A stretch of DNA of 32,390 nucleotides, from positions 1-32,390 of the forward strand of contig NZ_CP073170.1 in assembly GCF_023035815.1 (NCBI RefSeq). Reading direction: 5' to 3'. Below the pieces are notes generated by a model. That model did no database searches. It saw only the letters and a list, made by a program, of their open reading frames with translations, and had not been told where the DNA came from. Each line of letters begins with the position of its first letter. Position 1 is the first letter of the stretch. Shown here in pieces: positions 26,584 to 32,390 of this stretch. A program made the translations under genes and the position numbers. The stretch comes from Borrelia parkeri. Its GTDB lineage: Bacteria; Spirochaetota; Spirochaetia; Borreliales; Borreliaceae.

Positions 26584-27621
26584 ATGAAAAGAATTACTTT
26601 TTGTGCGTTATTAATGACTTTATTTTTACTTCTTAGCTGTGGTAGTGGTAGTACTAAGGCTGAGGATCCTCAGAGTAGATTCTTAAAGTCAGTTATTAGT
26701 TTAGGTAATGACTTCTTAAATGTTTTTACTTCCCTTTCTGATATGGTTGGAGGGGTTTTAGGGTTTAATACTAATACTAAAAAGTCTGATGTTGCAGCTT
26801 ACTTTAAAACTGTTCATGACACTGTTTCATCTACTAAGACATCCCTTGAGAAAATTGTTGCTGATATGAAATCTGATAATAATCCTAATTCAGAGGCTAC
26901 TGATACCGCTGTCAAAGCTCTAATTACTAATACTCTTGATAAAATAATTGATGGAGCTAAAACTGCTAGTGAGGCTATTGGTTCTGATGCTAGTGACTCG
27001 CTTGCTAATGTTGCTGCTGCCAATGCTGCTGGTGTTGCAGGGACTGGGGTTGATAAGTTAATAAATGGAATTAAAAGTATAGTAGATGTGGTTCTTAAAG
27101 ATGTAGGAAATGCTGATGCTGGTGATAATAAAAAAGCTGAGGAGCTTAATGTAAGAAATAATGATGGAGCAGGTAAATTGTTTGATGGTAGTACTGGTGC
27201 TGCTGGAGATGATAAAAAAGCAGCTGCTGATGCTGCTAAAGCTGTTGGTGCTGTAACTGGCGCTGACATCTTGAAAGCCATGGTTAAAGATAATGGTGAT
27301 GCTGCTAAACTAGCTAAAAATTCTGCCGCTATTGCTGGTGTTGCAGCTAATGCTAAAGATGGAACTATTGCAGGGGGTATAGCTTTAAGAGCCATGGCAA
27401 AGGATGGTAAATTTGCTAATGGTAACAATGCTAATGATGCAAAAAAAACAATAGAGGGAGCAGCAACAAGTGCAGTAACTAAGGCATTGGGTACTTTAAC
27501 TATTGCAATAAGAAATACTATTGACGTGGGACTTAAAGAAGTTAAAGATGCTATGAAATTTAATTCTATTGATACTCCTGTAACTACTGATAGGCAATTT
27601 TCTGAAACTAAAGGTCAATAA
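26584..27621 (+). CDS. vlp: Variable large protein, group B (beta-like), intact archive cassette
   Basis: 345 residues from ATG 26584; ribosome binding site is GGGAGG rather than AAGGAGG. Leader [19 protein letters not shown]. Group B body: [118 protein letters not shown]. Last cassette before the terminase/bdr interruption; its downstream hairpin spacer breaks off after CTATATCT, where other spacers continue into the next cassette. Confidence 0.85.
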   Translation: MKRITFCALLMTLFLLLSCGSGSTKAEDPQSRFLKSVISLGNDFLNVFTSLSDMVGGVLGFNTNTKKSDVAAYFKTVHDTVSSTKTSLEKIVADMKSDNNPNSEATDTAVKALITNTLDKIIDGAKTASEAIGSDASDSLANVAAANAAGVAGTGVDKLINGIKSIVDVVLKDVGNADAGDNKKAEELNVRNNDGAGKLFDGSTGAAGDDKKAAADAAKAVGAVTGADILKAMVKDNGDAAKLAKNSAAIAGVAANAKDGTIAGGIALRAMAKDGKFANGNNANDAKKTIEGAATSAVTKALGTLTIAIRNTIDVGLKEVKDAMKFNSIDTPVTTDRQFSETKGQ

Positions 27622-27663
27622 TTAGAATTAATAACAATATACATAACTAAATAAAGTCATTTT

Positions 27664-27698
27664 AGGAAAACTCTTCTTTTCATAAGAATTGTTTTCCT
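27664..27698 (+). terminator. Cassette-end hairpin
   Basis: AGGAAAAC (27664-27671) / GTTTTCCT (27691-27698), followed by TTATCTATATCT and then by terminase-derived sequence. Confidence 0.6.
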
Positions 27699-27732
27699 TT
27701 ATCTATATCTAATAATTCAGGTTTAAATAGTA

Positions 27733-28117
27733 TTGACAGCAATCATTCAACAACGGATTGATGGTAAGATTGCATTTGAGCTTTTTTATAAACTAAAGAA
27801 AATTGGCCTAACACTATATGTTAAAGATAGGGATAACGTTTTTGGTCATGGGAATGTGACTAAAACCTTTCTTAACCTTAGAGCAGGTATGAGTCATAAG
27901 TTAAGCTTGTACCAATTAAACCTATAAGTAATAAATTTACTAGAATTACAGTATTATGGATTATTCAAGTAAGTCAGCTATATCTGATATTTATAAGTAC
28001 AAAGGAGATGGTAAGAGTGATGATGATTCATTAGATAGCATGTAAGCATCATATATGTTATTGACTTTGGATCCCCGTTTTCTTAAAGCCCATTTTACTA
28101 AGATAAGGTTCCTGTAA
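27733..28117 (+). pseudogene. Phage terminase large subunit, C-terminal half, degenerate
   Basis: Frame 1 gives TAIIQQRIDGKIAFELFYKL, then VKDRDNVFGHGNVTKTFLNL and RAGMSHK; a frameshift leads to KLVPIKPISNKFTRIT, a probable small deletion, then MDYSSKSAISDIYKYKGDGK, DDDSLDSM, an in-frame stop (28043) and ASYMLLTLDPRFLKAHFTKI. This fits the nuclease domain end of a cp32/PBSX-type terminase (the DDDSLDSM acidic cluster is where the last catalytic Asp is expected). It is complementary to the N-terminal half at 7399-8295 and, like it, is directly followed by a bdr promoter and gene, but in opposite orientation. Confidence 0.65.
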
Positions 28118-28137
28118 TACTTAAGATATTATATAAT
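28109..28137 (+). promoter_or_regulatory. Possible bdr promoter
   Basis: TTCCTG (28109-28114), 17-base spacer, TATAAT (28132-28137), overlapping the terminase remnant's end. The -10 region and ribosome binding site match those before the left bdr. Confidence 0.45.
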
Positions 28138-28157
28138 AATTACATAAGGAGTTTTTT

Positions 28158-28679
28158 ATGGGACTTGCTCAACCAGTAATTACACAGCAAATGGTTATAG
28201 CTGAACTTACTAAAGCCGGTATTAAGAGAGATATTGCTATTGATTTATCTTACAGGTACTATCGTAATGAACTGACTTATAAAGATATTGAATTCTTAAA
28301 AGAAAACTTTGATATAAAACTTGAAAAGGTTGAAGCTCTTTTACAAGCTGAAATTAAATCTGTCAAGACTGAACTTGATAACAAAATAGATACAGTTGAG
28401 AATAATCTTAACACTAAGATAGATACTAAATTCAATGAACTTGATAGCAAAATAGATACTAAATTTAATGAACTTGATAATAAGATTGACAACGTTAAAA
28501 GTGAGTTAAAATCTGATATTGCATCTGTGAGCAATGAGGTTTTTCTTGTTAGAAAAGATATGGAAATTAATAAAATTAAGTTTGATAGTACATCAAGATT
28601 ACATAATTGGATGTTTGGTACCCTTATTACCCTTAATATAGGAATATTTTTAGCATTAATGTCATTATTAGTAAAGTAA
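28158..28679 (+). CDS. bdr: Bdr repeat-motif membrane protein
   Basis: 173 residues, AAGGAG site before ATG. The first 67 residues equal those of the bdr at 6750-7358 and so do the last 26 (LHNWMFGTLITLNIGIFLALMSLLVK, a membrane segment). The central coiled-coil repeats (ELDNKIDTVENNLNTKIDTK and FNELDSKIDTKFNELDNKID) are fewer and a unique segment (ASVSNEVFLVRKDMEINKIK) precedes the tail. Between terminase remnant and vlp, inverted relative to the left copy. Confidence 0.9.
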   Translation: MGLAQPVITQQMVIAELTKAGIKRDIAIDLSYRYYRNELTYKDIEFLKENFDIKLEKVEALLQAEIKSVKTELDNKIDTVENNLNTKIDTKFNELDSKIDTKFNELDNKIDNVKSELKSDIASVSNEVFLVRKDMEINKIKFDSTSRLHNWMFGTLITLNIGIFLALMSLLVK

Positions 28680-28897
28680 ATTTATTTAATTATCTTCCTT
28701 CTTTAAATGACTTTCTGTCAATTATTTTTTTACAAAAATTATTTAATTATTTGTTAGTAACAATCAATTTTATTTATTGTTGAATCACACACAGTATCTG
28801 TAAGGTTACAATATTTATGTTTTAGCTTTGTTATTTTGTTCAAAGCTTGTTAACTATCTTACCCTCCTGAGTTGAGTAAAAAATGAGGCACGTGATA
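28680..28897 (+). other. bdr-to-vlp spacer, right copy
   Basis: Related along its length to the left spacer (6541-6749, minus strand). It lacks the usual AGGAAAAC hairpin, so the vlp after it is the only intact right-arm cassette not preceded by that element. The vlp ribosome binding site is degraded here (AATGAGG instead of AAGGAGG). Possible promoter elements are not convincing. Confidence 0.5.
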
Positions 28898-29959
28898 ATG
28901 AAAAGAATTACTTTAAGTGCATTATTAATGACTTTATTTTTACTTCTTGGTTGTGGGAGTGGCAGTACTAAGGCTGAGGATCCTCAGAGTAGATTCTTGA
29001 AATCTATTATTAGTTTAAGTAATGACTTCTTAAATGTTTTTACTTCCCTTTCTGATATGGTTGGAGGGGTTTTAGGGTTTAATACTAATACTAAAAAGTC
29101 TGATGTTGCAGCTTACTTTAAGAAAGTCCATGATGTTGTACAAGGCATTAAGGATAAGCTTAATAAAATTGTTGCTGACATGAAATCTGAGAATAATCCT
29201 AATTCAGAGGCTACTGATACCGCTGTCAAAGCTTTAATTACTAATACTCTTGATAAAATAATCCAAGGGGCTAAGACTGCTAGTGAAGCTATTGGTTCTG
29301 ATAGTAATCCAATAGCTAATGTTGCTGACCAAAATGCAGGTGCTGCTGGTGAAGAAGCTTCAGTTAAGTCTCTTAGTGAAGGAATTGGAAAGATTGTAGG
29401 TGTAGTACTTAAAGAAGGAAATCCTGAGGCGGGGGATGATAAAAAGGCTAGTGATGGTTCTACTGCAAGAACCGCTGCTGCTGGGGATGGTGAAGCAGGT
29501 AAATTATTTGCTACTGCTAATGTTGGCACTGCTGAGAATGCAAAAAAATCAGCTGCTGATGCAGCAAAAGCTGTTGGAGCAGTAACTGGTGCTGATATCT
29601 TAAAAACTATGGTTAAAGAAAGTGGTGATGCTGCTAAGCTAGCTAAAGAAACAACTGGGAATGCTGGTGCTATCCCTAAAGATGCAACTATAGCAGGTGC
29701 TGTAGTTTTAAGGTCTATGGCTAAAGGTGGTAAATTTGCTGGTCCTAGTGATGCTGCTAGTGTTGATGCAAAGAAAGCAGTGGAGAATGCAGCAGTAAGT
29801 GCTGTTACTAAGGCGTTAAGTACATTAACTATTGCAATAAGAGATACTATTGACGTGGGACTTAAGGAAGTTAAAGATGCTATGAAATTTAATTCTACTG
29901 ATACTCCTGTAACTACTGATAATCAGATCCCTGAAACAAAAGTTAATAATCAGAATTAA
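28898..29959 (+). CDS. vlp: Variable large protein, group B (beta-like), archive cassette
   Basis: 353 residues from ATG 28898. Leader [19 protein letters not shown]: the TLS variant, shared only with the last cassette and the remnant at 16407; the others have TFC. Body: [99 protein letters not shown]. Its 5' spacer is the bdr-associated type, not the hairpin type. The ribosome binding site is weaker than in sister cassettes. Confidence 0.85.
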   Translation: MKRITLSALLMTLFLLLGCGSGSTKAEDPQSRFLKSIISLSNDFLNVFTSLSDMVGGVLGFNTNTKKSDVAAYFKKVHDVVQGIKDKLNKIVADMKSENNPNSEATDTAVKALITNTLDKIIQGAKTASEAIGSDSNPIANVADQNAGAAGEEASVKSLSEGIGKIVGVVLKEGNPEAGDDKKASDGSTARTAAAGDGEAGKLFATANVGTAENAKKSAADAAKAVGAVTGADILKTMVKESGDAAKLAKETTGNAGAIPKDATIAGAVVLRSMAKGGKFAGPSDAASVDAKKAVENAAVSAVTKALSTLTIAIRDTIDVGLKEVKDAMKFNSTDTPVTTDNQIPETKVNNQN

Positions 29960-29991
29960 TAACAATATACATAACTAAATAAAGTCATTTG

Positions 29992-30026
29992 AGGGAAACT
30001 TTTCTTTTCATGAGAATTGTTTTCCT
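29992..30026 (+). terminator. Cassette-end hairpin
   Basis: AGGGAAAC (29992-29999) / GTTTTCCT (30019-30026) with one G-T wobble; inner CTTTTCATGAG pairing. Confidence 0.6.
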
Positions 30027-30072
30027 TTTATCTATATCTTACCCCCTTGAGTAAAAAAGGAGGCACGTGATA

Positions 30073-31119
30073 ATGAAAAGAATTACTTTAAGTGCGTTAT
30101 TAATGACTTTATTTTTACTTCTTAGCTGTGGAAGTGGACAACAGGCTGCTGATGCTGGGAAGACTGGTTCAGAGAAAGGGACTGGAAGTTTAAGTGAAGT
30201 AATTGCAAGCTCAAGACAATTATTTTTGGATGCTTTTGTTTCTTTTGGAAATTTACTAAAAGAAGCATTTGGTCTTACTGCAGATACAACTAAAAAAGCA
30301 GTAGGAGAACGATTGGGTAAGGTTGGAGAAGCAGTGAAAATAGCTAAAGATAAGTTAGAAGAGCTAAAGGGAAATGAGCAGTTTAATTTAATAAAAGATA
30401 AAGCTGAAAGTACAATTAATAAGGCAATTGATACTTTAAGAAAGATAGTTGAAGGAGCAAGTAAAATTAAGGATGCTACTGGTAGTGCTAATGGTAAAGT
30501 TGGTGGTAATGTTGGTGATACTGAGGATGCAGCACCAGCAAATACAGCAAGCGTTAAGGGTCTTGTTGAAGGGATTAACTTAATTTATGAAGCAGCAAAG
30601 GAAGCTGATACTGAGCCAAAAGGAAATGCTAATAAGCAGATTGAGGATTCTAAAGAGATTGCAAAGTTATTTAAAGGCACTGGTGATGTTGGTGGTGATG
30701 CCAAGGCACTAAGTGGAGCCAGGAGAGCAGTAATTGCAGCTAGTGGTGCAGATATATTAGCAGCAATTGAAGCAGCTAAGGATACAAGTAAGCAAGCAGG
30801 TAATATTAGTGCAGCAACAAATGCTTATGACATTGCAGTTGCTACTAAAGATGATACAAATGCTCATGATGATATTAAAACAAATGCATCAGCAATAGCA
30901 GCAGGTTTAGCATTGAGAGCAATGGCAAAGGATGGTAAATTAGCAACTGTTGCTACTCATGCACCAGGACAAGCAGTGAATGCAGTATTAATAGGAGTAG
31001 TTGGTAAAACTGTAAATGAGATAGTATCTATTGTAAGAAGAACAGTTGATAAATGTTTAAAAGATGTTGATGATTGCATAAAAGAAGATTCCAGTAGTGT
31101 AGTAAAACCTACAAATTAA
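30073..31119 (+). CDS. vlp: Variable large protein, distinct alpha-like type, last cassette
   Basis: 348 residues from ATG 30073, AAGGAGG site. Leader [19 protein letters not shown]. After GSGQQ it reads SLSEVIASSRQLFLDAFVSF, LLKEAFGLTADTTKKAVGER, KVGEAVKIAKDKLEELKGNE, VEGINLIYEAAKEADTEPKG, AVIAASGADILAAIEAAKDT and VIGKTV-like C-terminus. It shares GSGQQ and SLSEV with the 18.5-kb gene but little else, so it is a separate type here. It has two cysteines (328 and 335) near the C-terminus, absent from the mature part of all other vlp genes in the window. It is the vlp nearest the right telomere, yet its upstream spacer is the common hairpin type without a visible promoter. Confidence 0.85.
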   Translation: MKRITLSALLMTLFLLLSCGSGQQAADAGKTGSEKGTGSLSEVIASSRQLFLDAFVSFGNLLKEAFGLTADTTKKAVGERLGKVGEAVKIAKDKLEELKGNEQFNLIKDKAESTINKAIDTLRKIVEGASKIKDATGSANGKVGGNVGDTEDAAPANTASVKGLVEGINLIYEAAKEADTEPKGNANKQIEDSKEIAKLFKGTGDVGGDAKALSGARRAVIAASGADILAAIEAAKDTSKQAGNISAATNAYDIAVATKDDTNAHDDIKTNASAIAAGLALRAMAKDGKLATVATHAPGQAVNAVLIGVVGKTVNEIVSIVRRTVDKCLKDVDDCIKEDSSSVVKPTN

Positions 31120-31154
31120 TATAGTGTGGTTATTCATTGGAATAAGTTTTTACA

Positions 31155-31175
31155 AGCAGGAATTCCTGCTTTTTT
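31155..31175 (+). terminator. Terminator after the last vlp
   Basis: Perfect 16-base palindrome AGCAGGAATTCCTGCT followed by a run of T; a classic rho-independent shape, 35 bases after the stop codon. Confidence 0.8.
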
Positions 31176-31181
31176 ATCTAA

Positions 31182-31211
31182 ATACTCAGTATCTTTAGTG
31201 ATACTGAGTAT
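31182..31211. terminator. Second hairpin downstream of the last vlp
   Basis: 12-base perfect arms (ATACTCAGTATC and GATACTGAGTAT) around TTTAGT, close behind the first terminator; T-rich sequence (TTAGTTTTTACT) follows. May be a backup terminator. Confidence 0.6.
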
Positions 31212-31394
31212 GAAGTTAGTTTTTACTAATTGATATTAAGCTAGGGGGTCGAAAAAAATTTTTTTAGGTTTTCATTACAATAGTACAAGCAATATATTAT
31301 TATCAATTTGTACATAGTTGCTGCTGAGTGAACAAATTTATTTTCTTTTATGTATTTTTTTTAAAGAGATGTCACAAAAATGTACAATGTATAA

Positions 31395-32156
31395 TTACAA
31401 AAATATATGAGATAATAGTAGTTTTTGCAATCTATTAGTAGATTTATAAGGTATACCAAGTTGTTTGAGGTGTAGATTAATATAAGATTTGAGGGTATGT
31501 AGGTTTTTGTTTGATGTTTGATCAAGGAAGAAAGATTCAACCAGAGAAGCAATAGTAGAGAGAGTTTTATTAGTATGGTTTTTAAATAGATCTAGGTTAT
31601 TTTTATTAAGTTTTAGTCTGTTAAAAGACTTAATATAGTTTATTTTTTCGTATAAGTCTAGTATACAAGGTTGATTATCTAATAGGATATTGAGATGAGT
31701 ATTATTGTAATAGATATTATTGAAGGTAATTTTAGACTTAGCAATCAAAGAGTAGATAGAAATTATATGTTTTGTAGTGATAGAGAAGTTGAATATATTT
31801 TTAGCGATGTAGTTAATTTTGTATGCATGAATAGAAGATAAAATATTTTTATTTAAATTTTTAATAATGGAAGTAGCAATAACATTGGGTTCGAGTAAAG
31901 AATATTGTTGAAACTGTAGACCATTACTTAATGTATAAGTAATAATATTGTTATTAAAAGTATAAAATATTTTGATAAAAGGATCTTTTAGATGTGTTAA
32001 AGGTATGCCGGAAGCCATAATAATGCCGAGTAAATTGTGAATAGTGCTAGAAGAGAGAATAAGATAATTACTAATGAGAATAAATTCATCAGGATTAATT
32101 TTATGAATAGGGATATAAGGTATATTATTAGTAAATAAATTTTTTAGAGAGAACAT
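31395..32156 (-). CDS. Hypothetical subtelomeric protein
   Basis: A 253-codon ORF with ATG at 32156. I do not recognise it. It is rich in Ile, Asn, Leu, Lys and Ser, has one Cys, no signal peptide or clear membrane span, and contains hydrophobic patches (NLLGIIMASGIPL) and a basic helical C-terminus (YINLHLKQLGIPYKSTNRLQ). No ribosome binding site is visible before the ATG (TATTTATATATAT). An unbroken 253-codon frame in DNA this A+T-rich favours a real or recently real gene. It reads away from the right telomere, and its end faces the last vlp. Confidence 0.45.
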   Translation of the reverse strand: MFSLKNLFTNNIPYIPIHKINPDEFILISNYLILSSSTIHNLLGIIMASGIPLTHLKDPFIKIFYTFNNNIITYTLSNGLQFQQYSLLEPNVIATSIIKNLNKNILSSIHAYKINYIAKNIFNFSITTKHIISIYSLIAKSKITFNNIYYNNTHLNILLDNQPCILDLYEKINYIKSFNRLKLNKNNLDLFKNHTNKTLSTIASLVESFFLDQTSNKNLHTLKSYINLHLKQLGIPYKSTNRLQKLLLSHIFL

Positions 32157-32220
32157 ATATATATAAATATAATACTATTAATCTAGCAAAGAGGGGAGGT
32201 AACTATATATTTTTTTAAAG

Positions 32221-32356
32221 CAACTATTGAGTTTTTTATGCAAACTATTAATTTTGTATAAAAAGGTAAATTAAACTTATGAGTTTTTTGTGTAAACTAT
32301 TAATTTTTAGTAGCAAACTTATGAGTTATATGTGGAAACTTATGAGTTATATAAAT
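32221..32356. repeat. Subtelomeric 20-21-bp tandem repeats
   Basis: Six degenerate units: starts at 32221, 32241, 32273, 32294, 32315 and 32336; the last four are exactly 21 bases apart. Two forms mix: AAACTTATGAGTT(A/T)T and AAACTATTAATTTT. They end about 30 bases from the telomere tip. Confidence 0.75.
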
Positions 32357-32364
32357 GGATAAAC

Positions 32365-32390
32365 ATTCTATACTATTAACAAATTATAAT
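32365..32390. other. Right telomere (hairpin-end motif)
   Basis: Read inward from the end (reverse complement): ATTATAATTTGTTAATAGTA then TAGAAT. It has a TATAAT box at bases 3-8 and TAGTATA at 16-22, matching Borrelia telomere boxes 1 and 3, and shares 15 identical bases at the same offset with the left end. Confidence 0.8.

Noticed and set aside
29960..30072. Expression-site promoter for the telomere-proximal vlp
   Set aside because: The spacer is the same hairpin type as between silent cassettes, and I see no -35/-10 pair specific to it.
1..32390. tRNA, rRNA, CRISPR or insertion-sequence transposase genes
   Set aside because: None seen on either strand: no cloverleaf-like sequence, no DDE or HUH protein motifs in any ORF.

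Overview
This window looks like a complete, or nearly complete, linear plasmid from a relapsing-fever Borrelia. The species cannot be fixed from sequence alone. Four things point there: very A+T-rich DNA; the 57/50/32/49 plasmid-maintenance gene set; Bdr repeat proteins and Mlp-type lipoproteins; and an array of variable major protein genes (13 vlp-type and 1 vsp). Both ends carry the same 15-base motif, TTAATAGTATAGAAT, at the same distance (12-26 bases) from the terminus and in inverted orientation. This is what Borrelia hairpin telomeres look like (conserved TAGTATA box).

Left arm (1-6.5 kb). Next to the telomere are three surface lipoprotein genes: a BBK32/Fbp-like fibronectin and complement-binding protein (+), a PFam54/CspA-like protein (-) and a coiled-coil P12-type lipoprotein (-). 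Two tandem vlp genes of one sequence group follow on the minus strand; one is frameshifted.

Left-centre (6.7-10.6 kb). A bdr gene is followed by the remains of a cp32-like phage packaging module: terminase large-subunit N-terminal half and a frameshifted DUF603 gene, both on the minus strand. Two Mlp-family lipoprotein genes follow (+), the first apparently a tandem two-domain form.

Centre (10.6-16.4 kb). A noncoding region precedes the replication/partition operon PF57-PF50-PF32(ParA)-PF49 plus a second type of bdr gene. An Erf-family single-strand-annealing recombinase follows, with its own good promoter.

Right arm (16.4-31.1 kb). A plus-strand archive holds vlp/vsp cassettes. Four cassettes lack their 5' ends. 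Seven vlps and the vsp are intact, with a near-identical ribosome-binding-site/signal-peptide block. Most cassettes are separated by a repeated hairpin spacer. The archive is interrupted at 27.7-28.7 kb by the C-terminal half of the terminase gene and a third bdr gene. The left locus (terL N-half, bdr, spacer, vlp; minus) and the right locus (terL C-half, bdr, spacer, vlp; plus) are inverted relatives that flank the replication centre. The final 1.2 kb has terminator hairpins, an unrecognised 253-codon ORF, 21-bp subtelomeric repeats and the right telomere.

How it works together (inference from known relapsing-fever biology). The vlp/vsp genes would be silent donors that replace the gene at a telomere-proximal expression site by gene conversion, using shared 5' and 3' homology. 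I found no convincing vlp promoter here, so this plasmid reads as an archive. Vlp subfamily letters (alpha to delta) are my tentative assignments; the sequence grouping itself is seen directly. Comparisons with cp32 terminase, DUF603, BBK32, Mlp and Vlp7 are from memory, not from a search.
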